In this document: positions 1 through 7,563 of the stretch, piece after piece
Layout: every line of letters begins with the position of its first letter
Position numbering within the stretch: position 1 is the first letter of the stretch
DNA from: Bacteroidales bacterium UBA4179
Lineage (GTDB): Bacteria > Bacteroidota > Bacteroidia > Bacteroidales > Dysgonomonadaceae
Length of the DNA stretch: 52,739 nucleotides
Reading direction: 5' to 3'
Assembly: GCA_002381125.1 (NCBI GenBank)
Contig: DFUT01000001.1
Coordinates: forward strand, 1 to 52,739
Notes under the pieces: generated by a model
Told to the model about the DNA's origin: nothing
Database searches by the model: none
The model's input: the letters and a program-made list of their open reading frames with translations, nothing else
Position numbers and translations under genes: made by a program

Positions 1-1262
1 CCCAAAATAGAAATAATATCTTGTAATTCTTTATTATGTTGCAATATTTGTTTTACACGTAATGCAACATCGTAATGCTCTTGTCCAACAATGTGAGGGT
101 CTAGTATGCGGGAAGTGGAATCCAATGGGTCAACAGCGGGATAAATTCCTAATTCTGCAATTTTGCGACTTAAAACGGTTGTGGCATCCAAGTGAGCGAA
201 AATGGTCACTACGGCGGGATCGGTTAAGTCGTCCGCAGGAACATATATTGCTTGTACAGAAGTGATGGAACCGCTTTTTGTAGAAACGATGCGTTCTTGT
301 ATGAGTCCTATTTCTGTTGCAAGGGTTGGCTGATATCCTACGGCGGAGGGCAAGCGACCTAAAAGTGCCGATATTTCCGAACCTGCCTGTATAAAACGAA
401 AAATATTATCAATAAAAAAGAGCACATCCTTTTTTGCTCCCATTCCGTTTTCCATATCACGAAAAGCCTCGGCAATTGTTAACCCGGAAAAAGCAACAGA
501 ATAACGTGCTCCGGGTGGTTCGTTCATTTGACCAAAAACCAAAGCCGCTTGAGATTGGGCCAATTCTTTTTCATCTATTTTTGATAAATCCCAATGGCCG
601 ATTTCCATGCTTTTCTTAAATTCATCGCCATAACGTATAACGTCTGATTCTATCATTTCACGCAATAAATCGTTGCCTTCGCGTGTACGTTCACCTACGC
701 CGGCAAAAACGGAAAAACCGTCATGTTTTTTTGCTACATTATTAATCAATTCTTTAATAAGCACTGTTTTGCCTACACCTGCTCCGCCGAAAAGTCCGAT
801 TTTTCCCCCTCGACTATAGGGGGTCAATAAATCGATGACTTTAATACCTGTATGAAATATTTCTTCGGTAGTTGACAGACTATCGAATTTTGGAGGTTCG
901 CGGTGAATTGGATATGAATTTGTGCGATCCAATTTTTTCATGCCATCGATAGGTTCACCGGTAACATTCATCACCCTTCCTTTAACTTGTTCACCCGTTG
1001 GCATAGTGATGGGCCCCCCCGAACCTAATGGGAAAACCTCCATGCCTCTTTGCAAGCCGTCGGTACTATCCATAGCAATAGTGCGCACAGTGTTTTCTCC
1101 TATATGCTGCTGTACTTCAAGTATGAGAAGGTCGCCGTTGTTTTTTTCGATTTTTAAGGCATCATGTATATTTGGTAAGATAGAGCCTTTCCCTAATTCT
1201 TCAAAAATTACATCGATAACAGGTCCTATGATTTGAGAGATACGTCCTATAATTTGTGGCAT
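1..1262 (-). CDS. atpD: F0F1 ATP synthase subunit beta (3' end outside window)
   Basis: Catalytic beta subunit of the F1 sector, which makes ATP on the cytoplasmic face of the inner membrane. The reverse strand encodes about 420 residues from ATG at 1262 (MPQIIGRISQ) and runs off the left edge, so roughly the last 80 of about 500 residues are missing. Visible family marks are the P-loop GGAGVGKT, the block GERTREGNDL, and the region QAIYVPADDLTDPAP-like (here DPAVVTIFAHLD). The gene is not preceded by other atp genes. In Bacteroidales atpD commonly leads the operon, and a -7 box (1286-1293) just upstream agrees with that. Identity is certain; only the C-terminus and downstream partners are unseen. 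Confidence 0.97.
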   Translation of the reverse strand, partial: MPQIIGRISQIIGPVIDVIFEELGKGSILPNIHDALKIEKNNGDLLILEVQQHIGENTVRTIAMDSTDGLQRGMEVFPLGSGGPITMPTGEQVKGRVMNVTGEPIDGMKKLDRTNSYPIHREPPKFDSLSTTEEIFHTGIKVIDLLTPYSRGGKIGLFGGAGVGKTVLIKELINNVAKKHDGFSVFAGVGERTREGNDLLREMIESDVIRYGDEFKKSMEIGHWDLSKIDEKELAQSQAALVFGQMNEPPGARYSVAFSGLTIAEAFRDMENGMGAKKDVLFFIDNIFRFIQAGSEISALLGRLPSAVGYQPTLATEIGLIQERIVSTKSGSITSVQAIYVPADDLTDPAVVTIFAHLDATTVLSRKIAELGIYPAVDPLDSTSRILDPHIVGQEHYDVALRVKQILQHNKELQDIISIL

Positions 1263-1285
1263 AACATTGTGGATAATTTTGGTTA

Positions 1286-1293
1286 CAAAGATA
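1286..1293 (-). promoter_or_regulatory. Bacteroidetes-type -7 box upstream of atpD
   Basis: TATCTTTG on the minus strand matches the TAnnTTTG -7 consensus and ends 24 bases before the atpD ATG. No clear TTG -33 element is seen at the usual 19-21 base distance, so this is a partial match. Confidence 0.5.
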
Positions 1294-1612
1294 TTATATC
1301 ATTTTTTTGAAAAAATCGACGTAAATATAGTCATTTTTCCAATAAGAGATCTTGTTATGTGTTATTGGATAAGTTGTTTTATATTTATTTCTCTATTTTT
1401 AAACTGATATAAAAACGGTTTTTTGGCTTATTCGACTTATATTTCATCTAAAATTACGGCTTTTATATTTTGGGTTCCAATGCTTTTGGTATTATTGGCA
1501 TAATTTGTATTTTAGGACAAATAAATCATTGACAATAAAAATCGGTGATTATGTATTTTATAAAAGATATTTTCAAGTGTTGACAGGCAGTTGAGGGTTT
1601 ATAAACTATGAT
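1294..1612. other. AT-rich intergenic region between divergent atpD and rtcB
   Basis: This stretch separates atpD (leftward) from rtcB (rightward). It is strongly AT-rich with no ORF of note on either strand. It should hold the rtcB promoter, but I see no convincing TAnnTTTG box close to 1613. Nothing else is recognised. Confidence 0.5.
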
Positions 1613-2773
1613 ATGATGAGAATTATAAAAACAAATAAACTTCCTATATATTGTTGGGCTTCGGAGGTGGAAGAAGGAGCTTTGGAACAAGCTATTCATT
1701 TGGCGGAACATCCTTTTGCCGAGCATCATGTGTGTTTATTGCCCGATGTGCACGAAGGTTTTGGCATGCCTATTGGAGCCGTGTTGGCGACACAAGAGGT
1801 GATCATTCCCAATGCAGTAGGCGTAGACATCGGGTGCGGCATGTGTGCTGTCAAGACCAATATTCGAGCGGGAAAATTAAATTCTCGGACTTTAAAGAAT
1901 ATTGTTCTCGATATTAAAGAGAGAATCCCCGTAGGCTTTAAACACCATAAAAAAAAACAAAACCTTCCTTCAAACTTAAAAAAACCGGCCGGCACTATTA
2001 CACAAAAGGAGTTCGATGATATCCCTTACCAAATTGGCACACTGGGTGGAGGCAATCACTTTATTGAAATTCAAAAAGATAAAGACAACTTTATATGGAT
2101 AATGTTGCATTCGGGGAGTAGAAACTTGGGGAAAAAAGTAGCTGATCATTATAATAATGAAGCAAAAAAATGGAGCAAACGTTGGGATAATCAAGTATCG
2201 AAATCTTGGAATTTGGCTTTTCTCGATGTAAATTCAAACTTAGGCCGTCAATATATTGAAGAGATGAATTATTGTTTGGAATTTGCCAAGGCTAATCGTC
2301 TTTATATGTTGGATACGGTAAAAGATGTTTTTTATAATCATACTCAATGCGACTTTGGCGAAATGATAAGTATCCATCATAATTATGCCCATTATGAAAA
2401 ACATTTTGGTGAGTGGTATTGGATCCATCGTAAAGGTGCTATTTCTGCAAAAAAGGGAGAATTTGGCATAGTGCCGGGTAGTCAAGGTACTCCAAGTTAT
2501 ATTGTTTGCGGAAAAGGCAATGCAGATAGTTTCATGAGTAGTGCACACGGTGCAGGTAGAGTCATTGGTAGGCGGGAAGCCATCAGAAAACTTGATTTGA
2601 ATTCAATTAGAAAAGAATTGGATAAAAGCGGGATTATCCATTCCATAGACAAACAAAAAGATTTGGATGAAGCTCCCCAGTGTTACAAAAATATTGATCG
2701 AGTTATCGAGGAACAGAAAGATTTAGTAGAACCGGTATATAAATTGTATCCATTGGCAGTGATAAAAGGGTAA
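1613..2773 (+). CDS. rtcB: RtcB family RNA ligase
   Basis: RtcB joins RNA ends carrying 2',3'-cyclic phosphate (or 3'-phosphate) to 5'-OH using GTP and Mn2+. In bacteria it acts in RNA repair and in healing cleaved tRNA or rRNA. The 386-residue protein has the metal-site block GVDIGCGMCAVKT with Cys75, GTLGGGNHFIE, and the guanylated-His segment SSAHGAGRVIGRR with His312 (family knowledge: this His takes GMP). Length fits the shorter bacterial RtcB forms. There are two adjacent ATGs (1613 and 1616); I took the first. Archease and RtcA are not beside it. A radical SAM gene follows after only 6 bases, so the two are probably cotranscribed. Confidence 0.95.
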   Translation: MMRIIKTNKLPIYCWASEVEEGALEQAIHLAEHPFAEHHVCLLPDVHEGFGMPIGAVLATQEVIIPNAVGVDIGCGMCAVKTNIRAGKLNSRTLKNIVLDIKERIPVGFKHHKKKQNLPSNLKKPAGTITQKEFDDIPYQIGTLGGGNHFIEIQKDKDNFIWIMLHSGSRNLGKKVADHYNNEAKKWSKRWDNQVSKSWNLAFLDVNSNLGRQYIEEMNYCLEFAKANRLYMLDTVKDVFYNHTQCDFGEMISIHHNYAHYEKHFGEWYWIHRKGAISAKKGEFGIVPGSQGTPSYIVCGKGNADSFMSSAHGAGRVIGRREAIRKLDLNSIRKELDKSGIIHSIDKQKDLDEAPQCYKNIDRVIEEQKDLVEPVYKLYPLAVIKG

Positions 2774-2779
2774 TGTGTT

Positions 2780-3694
2780 ATGTATACGCCATCTTATATT
2801 TCACTTCACAAAAGTGGCAAATTGGAAGTGTTGGCCAATAATTTATGGCAACACATGGAGAAATGTGATTTATGTCCAAGAAATTGTGGTGCGAACCGAT
2901 TATTCGGCGAGAAAGGCACTTGCGGAGCCGATGCGTCGTTACGTATAGCTTCATTTGGTCCACATTTTGGAGAAGAACGTGAATTGGTAGGTAAAGGCGG
3001 TTCGGGTACAATATTCCTGTCATATTGTTCATTGCAGTGCGTTTTTTGTATCAATTCGGATATTAGTCATGGAGGTGTCGGGCAAAATAAAACCGTACAA
3101 GATTTTGCCGATATGATGCTCCAACTGCAAGATAAAGGTTGCTCAAATATTAATATTGTAACCCCCACGCATTATTTGCCGCATATGCTTCAGGCGCTCG
3201 ATATTGCCGCCGAAAAAGGTCTACGATTACCTCTTGTTTATAATACGGCCGGATGGGAAAAATTAAATATTGTCAAAAAACTCAATCAAGTTGTCGATAT
3301 CTATCTAACCGATTTTAAATATTATAGCAAAGAGAAAGCCATGCGTTATTCGCCGGGTGCAGCTTCTTATCCTGAAATAACCCAAAAAGCCATTATTGAA
3401 TTTCATGAACAAGTTGGGAATGCTGTTGCCGAAGCCGACGGAATAATTCGGAAGGGGCTTATGATACGTCATTTGATTATGCCCAATAATCTCGATGAGA
3501 CTGAAAATATTTTACAATGGATAGGACAAAATTTGCCCAAAGATACTTACGTTAATGTGATGACACAGTATAGGCCTGTGTACAAAGCTTTTGAATATCC
3601 CGAAATATCAAGACGCATCACCATAGCCGAATACAAGCGAGCCGAAGAGGCCGCTAAAAGGGCAGGTCTAACCAACTACAAAATACAAGGGTAA
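2780..3694 (+). CDS. Radical SAM protein related to pyruvate formate-lyase activase (PflA/PflX-like, COG1313 type)
   Basis: This 304-residue protein has a radical SAM signature CSLQCVFC (CxxxCxxC, near residue 85), which would bind a 4Fe-4S cluster and S-adenosylmethionine. Before it lies an N-terminal cysteine motif, CDLCPRNCGANR, with a further Cys in GEKGTCGA, typical of the PflA-like COG1313 group. The target is unknown for this family. The sequence after the signature (NIVTPTHYLPHMLQALDIA, YLTDFKYY) fits the partial TIM barrel. It starts 6 bases after rtcB and is likely in the same transcript; whether the two act together is unknown. The family assignment is firm; its role as an activase of a glycyl radical enzyme is not shown, and no such enzyme is in this window. 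Confidence 0.85.
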   Translation: MYTPSYISLHKSGKLEVLANNLWQHMEKCDLCPRNCGANRLFGEKGTCGADASLRIASFGPHFGEERELVGKGGSGTIFLSYCSLQCVFCINSDISHGGVGQNKTVQDFADMMLQLQDKGCSNINIVTPTHYLPHMLQALDIAAEKGLRLPLVYNTAGWEKLNIVKKLNQVVDIYLTDFKYYSKEKAMRYSPGAASYPEITQKAIIEFHEQVGNAVAEADGIIRKGLMIRHLIMPNNLDETENILQWIGQNLPKDTYVNVMTQYRPVYKAFEYPEISRRITIAEYKRAEEAAKRAGLTNYKIQG

Positions 3695-3699
3695 TTTAT

Positions 3700-4416
3700 T
3701 TATTCGCTTTCGGATAGGAGAAAGGTAAAATCGTCTTCATAAGACAATTCTCTAGGGGACTCTCCATACTTGAAAATTCGGGCATTACGATTCCCAATAA
3801 GTGTAAGAGCATTGTCTTCGCGTAGAAGCATGGTCCCCTCCCGTAATCCTACTACAAAGACATTTCTGTTTACCTCAATGAATTCGTTGATACGAACTTC
3901 GCGTGTTTCGCCACTAAAGTTTGTCGGATGTTCATCGGTGTAATGGGGATTGATTTGAAAAGGGATCAAGCTGAGGGTCTCGAATTTGGCAGGCTCGACA
4001 ATTGGCATATCATTGGTTGTTTTCAGTGTAGGGCATGCAATGTTTGCTCCCGCGCTCCACCCGATATAGGGTGTTCCTTCCTTTGCTTTTTTGCGGATCG
4101 CTTCTATCAGTTTGTTATCCTGTAGCATTTTGACCAGATGCCATGTGTTGCCTCCTCCAACCACAATGGCATCGGCATTTTCAATTGCTTCCGCCGGATG
4201 GTCAAAACGATGAATTCCGATAACGTGATGACCTATATCGGCAAACGCTTCATTCACTTTCTTTTCATATTCGGCGAATGAAAATGTTACAGCGGCGTAT
4301 GGAATGAAAACGGGTTGTTGTTTTTTTTCTCCCAAAAAATCTTTTATTTGATTTTTTGCATGCGCCAAATAATTCTCTCCGGGATTTGTGGAATTACTGA
4401 TAAGCAAAAGTCTCAT
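3700..4416 (-). CDS. pepE: Peptidase E, alpha-aspartyl dipeptidase (S51)
   Basis: Cytoplasmic serine peptidase that cleaves Asp-X dipeptides. The 238-residue product has the family core: VVGGGNTWHLVK, then the nucleophile motif GWSAGANIACPT with Ser121, and the later segment QINPHYTDEHP. Length matches PepE (about 230). Its 3' end converges on the radical SAM gene only 5 bases away. Its 5' end faces the AlkD-like gene, and a TAnnTTTG box (4448-4455, minus) lies upstream. It would help use peptides released by proteases. Confidence 0.93.
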   Translation of the reverse strand: MRLLLISNSTNPGENYLAHAKNQIKDFLGEKKQQPVFIPYAAVTFSFAEYEKKVNEAFADIGHHVIGIHRFDHPAEAIENADAIVVGGGNTWHLVKMLQDNKLIEAIRKKAKEGTPYIGWSAGANIACPTLKTTNDMPIVEPAKFETLSLIPFQINPHYTDEHPTNFSGETREVRINEFIEVNRNVFVVGLREGTMLLREDNALTLIGNRNARIFKYGESPRELSYEDDFTFLLSESE

Positions 4417-4447
4417 GAATAGTTTTTTGATTTTATGTGCTTGCCGA

Positions 4448-4455
4448 CAAATTTA
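4448..4455 (-). promoter_or_regulatory. -7 box for pepE
   Basis: TAAATTTG on the minus strand, 31 bases before the pepE ATG, matches TAnnTTTG. The -33 region is not obvious. It lies back to back with the alkD promoter, so the two genes share a short divergent control region. Confidence 0.5.
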
Positions 4456-4476
4456 ATCAATTTTCTTATAGGGAGA

Positions 4477-4507
4477 TTGGATATTTCTTCTTAATGGGTT
4501 ACTTTTG
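4477..4507 (+). promoter_or_regulatory. Full Bacteroidetes promoter for the AlkD-like gene
   Basis: TTG at 4477-4479, a 20-base spacer, then TACTTTTG at 4500-4507. This is a near-ideal -33/-7 pair. It places the transcript start near 4513, which rules out translation starting at 4437 and decides for the ATG at 4527. Confidence 0.75.
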
Positions 4508-4526
4508 CTTATATTTTTATTTTAGA

Positions 4527-5201
4527 ATGAGTTGTACGGTAGAAGAAACGATTCGCAGCATCAGGAAGAATCTTCGTCTTTCCATGAATGGTGTCGTTGC
4601 GGCAAGCATGCGGGAAAAAGGGATGGGTTACGGTATGAATTTTGGGGTAAAATTGCCGGATATCCGTAGAATCGCGTCTCATTATACCCCCGATAAAGAG
4701 CTGGCCGAATCCCTATGGGAACAAGATGTGCGTGAGTTGAAAATTATTGCCACGTTGCTTTATCCTCCCCAGGAATTTTCTCGAGAAGATGCTGCGCGCT
4801 GGGTAACGGAAATTCCCAATCAGGAAATTCGCGAGCAGGTGTGTATGAATTTATTCTCAACAATCGATTTTGCCGACGAGTTGGTCGATGATTGGGTAAA
4901 TCGGGAAGATGAAGATATGCGGATAACGGGGTATTGGTTGTTTGCCCGACTTGGCATGATTCGTGCGACCCCCTTCGAGAGAGTTGATAAGTATAATATT
5001 GTTGAGAGGGCTCTTTCTGACGTTTTTTCCGATTCATTGTTTTTGTTTCAGGCTGCTTTGAATGCTCTGAAGTTTGCAGGAAGGAACTCATATCGGTTGG
5101 CCGAGGTTATTTTGAGTCGATTAAAGCCATTGGGAAAAAGCACCAAAGGGAAAGAAATTGCAGATATTTTGCGCTTTGAATTCGAGGATATCATTCCTTG
5201 A
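4527..5201 (+). CDS. DNA alkylation repair protein, AlkD-like HEAT-repeat family
   Basis: The 224-residue product (MSCTVEETIRSIRKNLR) resembles AlkC/AlkD-like DNA glycosylases, made of HEAT-like helical repeats that hold damaged DNA. Supporting segments are YGMNFGVKLPDIRRIA near the N-terminus, LWEQDVRELKIIATLL, and the repeat pairs DELVDDWVNREDEDMRITGYWLFARLG. An upstream in-frame start at 4437 exists but lies before the predicted transcript start, so I prefer 4527. The family can also hold non-enzymatic members, and I cannot confirm the catalytic Asp/Trp set by eye. It converges with, and overlaps by 11 bases, a small membrane protein gene on the other strand. Confidence 0.8.
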   Translation: MSCTVEETIRSIRKNLRLSMNGVVAASMREKGMGYGMNFGVKLPDIRRIASHYTPDKELAESLWEQDVRELKIIATLLYPPQEFSREDAARWVTEIPNQEIREQVCMNLFSTIDFADELVDDWVNREDEDMRITGYWLFARLGMIRATPFERVDKYNIVERALSDVFSDSLFLFQAALNALKFAGRNSYRLAEVILSRLKPLGKSTKGKEIADILRFEFEDIIP

Positions 5202-5376
5202 AATTTTTGTTAACAAAAAAAGCAATGATGAGCAGATTAATTGTGAGGAATAATCCTACCCCTCCGATATAAATGCCCTTCCAGTGAGGAAGCGTGAAAT
5301 AAAAATAGAGGGAAGCGACAACAATCAATGCTATCAATACCAACAATATTCGTAAGATAATTTTTTTCCCTTTCAT
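5191..5376 (-). CDS. Small two-helix membrane protein
   Basis: 61 residues starting MKGKKIILRILLVLIALIVV, with a second hydrophobic segment GVGLFLTINLLIIAFFV and a charged tail NKNFKE. Predicted topology is two membrane helices joined by a short loop (YFTLPHWKGIY). No family is recognised. The clean alternation of basic and hydrophobic residues supports a real gene. The 3' end overlaps the AlkD-like gene by 11 bases, tail to tail. Confidence 0.65.
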   Translation of the reverse strand: MKGKKIILRILLVLIALIVVASLYFYFTLPHWKGIYIGGVGLFLTINLLIIAFFVNKNFKE

Positions 5377-5419
5377 TCCTTATTTTTTTGTTTTTGTTCC
5401 TGTACAAATGTACTAAAAT

Positions 5420-5608
5420 TTATTTTAGTTGTGCTTTTACCCATTTAGTGATATCTTCCAATACTTCGGGTGAAATGGTTTGCTCAATTTTTGCATATTC
5501 ATCTATATCACCTGTTTCACATACCTGGAAAAGATGGTTCAAATTGGGATATTTTTTTATCGTATATTCGTTGTTTTCTCCTTTTTTAAGATTTGAAAAG
5601 AATTTGAT
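5420..5608 (-). pseudogene. C-terminal remnant of an alpha/beta hydrolase
   Basis: The reverse strand between a TAA (5609-5611) and another TAA (5420-5422) reads 62 residues with no start codon. It contains YPNLNHLFQ, the family context of the catalytic His, then EYAKIEQTISPEVL and a final DITKWVKAQLK. This is the typical end of S9/dienelactone-type alpha/beta hydrolases (usually 300-470 residues) in Bacteroidales. The rest of the gene is absent: rlmH abuts directly at 5612. The fragment is well preserved, so the deletion is probably recent or the tail has been kept by chance. Confidence 0.75.
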
Positions 5609-5611
5609 TTA

Positions 5612-6085
5612 TTATTCATGATGATAAGGTTCATTGTTCAAAATGGTCATTGCCCGATACAGCTGTTCCATAAAAACCAATCGTACCATTTCGTGAGTGA
5701 AGGTCATTTTAGAAAGCGACACTTTTTCATCGGCACGATTGTACATGTCTTCCGAAAATCCATAAGGGCCTCCTACGACAAAAATCAAACGCTTTAGCCC
5801 CATGAGTCCTTTCTTTTCGATAAAATGGGCAAACTCAGGCGAAGTAAACTCTCTTCCTTTGGCATCTAGAAGTATTACATAATCGTTGGGTTGCAAAGTT
5901 TTGAGAATTTGCTTTCCTTCGAGAGTCTTTTGTTCTTTTTCAGAAAGATTTTTCGTATGTTTTATGTCGGGAACGATTTCGATCTCGAAGGGAATATAAT
6001 GCGCAAGTTTTTTTGCATACGCATTCATCAGCTTGTTATAAGCAGCATCGTTTACTTTTCCTACCGATAACAAAATGATTTTCAT
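5612..6085 (-). CDS. rlmH: 23S rRNA (pseudouridine1915-N3)-methyltransferase
   Basis: RlmH is a SPOUT methyltransferase that methylates pseudouridine 1915 in helix 69 of 23S rRNA within 70S ribosomes. The 157-residue product starts MKIILLSVGK, the standard start; an upstream ATG at 6112 would add nine residues and is less likely. Key segments are LLDAKGREFTSPEFAHF, the SAM knot VVGGPYGFSEDM, and the C-terminal ALSKMTFTHEMVRLVFMEQLYRA-type block (here LSKMTFTHEMVRLVFMEQLY). Length equals the family norm (about 155). A TACATTTG -7 box lies at 6130-6137 on the minus strand. Confidence 0.95.
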   Translation of the reverse strand: MKIILLSVGKVNDAAYNKLMNAYAKKLAHYIPFEIEIVPDIKHTKNLSEKEQKTLEGKQILKTLQPNDYVILLDAKGREFTSPEFAHFIEKKGLMGLKRLIFVVGGPYGFSEDMYNRADEKVSLSKMTFTHEMVRLVFMEQLYRAMTILNNEPYHHE

Positions 6086-6129
6086 TTTTATGAATTTGCC
6101 TTCGAATTGCAATTTTTTCGTCCTGATTA

Positions 6130-6159
6130 CAAATGTAATGCTTTATTTTTATAATTTTG
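6130..6159. promoter_or_regulatory. Divergent -7 boxes for rlmH and nadC
   Basis: TACATTTG (minus, 6130-6137) fits rlmH and TAATTTTG (plus, 6152-6159) fits nadC. Neither has a well-placed TTG -33 element, although a minus-strand TTG lies 23 bases before the rlmH box. The nadC box would give a leader of roughly 80 bases. Confidence 0.4.
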
Positions 6160-6243
6160 TCAATTCATTGTCGTTGGTATAGTTAACAAAAAAGATGTTT
6201 TAGGTGTTTATACAATGAGAGTAGTATTGGAAAACGTTTAAAT

Positions 6244-7089
6244 ATGGAAGAAAAAGAATTGGTAAACAAACTCATAGATCTTGCTTTTGCAGAAGATATT
6301 GGGGAAGGTGATCATACCACCTTGTGTAGTATTCCCGCTGATGCCCAAGGGAGAGCAAAGCTTATTATAAAAGAAGAGGGTATTCTTGCCGGAGTAGAGG
6401 CTGCAAGGGAAGTTTTTCACAAATTCGATCCTACATTGAAGATGGAAGTTTTCATCGAGGATGGTGCGCATGTTAAGCCGGGCGATATCGCTTTTGTAGT
6501 GGAAGGAAAGGTGCAGTCGCTTTTGCAGACCGAACGTATTGTACTGAACATCATGCAACGTATGAGTGGAATTGCAACGACAACGCATCATTATGTGGAA
6601 CTTCTTGAGGGAACCCACACAAAATTGCTCGATACGCGTAAGACTTCTCCGGGAATGCGTATACTTGAAAAACATGCAGTGAAAATCGGGGGAGGAGAAA
6701 ATCATCGGATCGGACTTTTCGATATGATCCTTTTGAAAGATAATCATGTCGATTTTGCCGGAGGTATCGAAAAAGCTATTCGTGGGGCTCAGGAATACTT
6801 GAAGGAAAAAGGCAAAGACTTGAAAATCGAAATCGAAGTCCGCAATCTCGATGAACTGAAAGAGGTGTTGCGTATAGGGGGTGTGGATCGGATTATGCTC
6901 GATAATTTTTCTGTTGAAGACACGCGTAAAGCCGTGGAATTGGTTGCCGGAAAAGTAGAACTCGAGTCTTCGGGTGGGATCACGGAAGAAACCATACGTA
7001 GCTACGCCGATTGTGGAGTGGATTATATTTCGGTAGGTGCATTTACCCATTCGGTCAAGAGTCTCGACATGAGTTTAAAGGCCGATTAA
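6244..7089 (+). CDS. nadC: Nicotinate-nucleotide pyrophosphorylase (carboxylating)
   Basis: Quinolinate phosphoribosyltransferase: quinolinate + PRPP to nicotinate mononucleotide, CO2 and PPi, in de novo NAD synthesis. The 281-residue product shows the family series GEGDHTT near the N-terminus, LLQTERIVLNIMQRMSGIAT, LDTRKTSPGMR, and KIGGGENHRIGLFDMILLKDNH, then IEIEVRNLDEL and MLDNFS. All quinolinate and PRPP ligands look intact. It leads a tight forward cluster, with dCMP deaminase starting 4 bases after its stop. nadA and nadB are not in the window. Confidence 0.96.
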   Translation: MEEKELVNKLIDLAFAEDIGEGDHTTLCSIPADAQGRAKLIIKEEGILAGVEAAREVFHKFDPTLKMEVFIEDGAHVKPGDIAFVVEGKVQSLLQTERIVLNIMQRMSGIATTTHHYVELLEGTHTKLLDTRKTSPGMRILEKHAVKIGGGENHRIGLFDMILLKDNHVDFAGGIEKAIRGAQEYLKEKGKDLKIEIEVRNLDELKEVLRIGGVDRIMLDNFSVEDTRKAVELVAGKVELESSGGITEETIRSYADCGVDYISVGAFTHSVKSLDMSLKAD

Positions 7090-7093
7090 AAAG

Positions 7094-7528
7094 ATGGAAA
7101 ATACAGGGAATAAACAAGAATTGCTGGATAAGCGTTATATACGTATGGCGTTCATCTGGGCTGAGAATTCCTATTGCAAGCGTCGCCAGGTGGGTGCGAT
7201 TTTGGTAAAGGACAAAATGATTATATCCGATGGATATAATGGCACGCCGGCAGGTTTTGAAAATGTATGCGAGGATGAGAATAATATCACGAAACCTTAT
7301 GTTTTGCATGCCGAGGCCAATGCAATCACAAAAGTTGCCCGATCGAACAACAGTAGCGAAGGAGCAACACTTTATGTGACTTCTGCTCCCTGTATAGAAT
7401 GTGCCAAGCTTATTATTCAAGCAGGAATTAAGCGGGTTGTATATGCCGATTCTTATCGATTGAGCGATGGAATCGATCTGCTCAAAAGGGCCAACATTGA
7501 AGTTGTTGCCATAGATATAGATAAATAG
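7094..7528 (+). CDS. Deoxycytidylate (dCMP) deaminase family protein
   Basis: Zinc-dependent deaminase converting dCMP to dUMP to supply thymidylate synthesis. The 144-residue protein has the zinc and proton-shuttle motif HAEANAI (His and Glu) and the Cys pair in SAPCIECAKLI (PCxxC). The N-terminal RYIRMAFIWAENSYCKRRQVGAILVKD is typical of dCMP deaminase/ComEB proteins. It sits 4 bases after nadC and is followed by a protease gene 32 bases later, so it likely belongs to the same transcript. Confidence 0.9.
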   Translation: MENTGNKQELLDKRYIRMAFIWAENSYCKRRQVGAILVKDKMIISDGYNGTPAGFENVCEDENNITKPYVLHAEANAITKVARSNNSSEGATLYVTSAPCIECAKLIIQAGIKRVVYADSYRLSDGIDLLKRANIEVVAIDIDK

Positions 7529-7563
7529 ATAACGGAAGGTATAATTTTAAAAAATAGTGGATG

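Noticed and set aside
4437..4526. Longer N-terminus for the AlkD-like protein from ATG 4437
   Set aside because: A strong promoter (4477-4507) lies inside it; the extra 30 residues have no likeness to the family.
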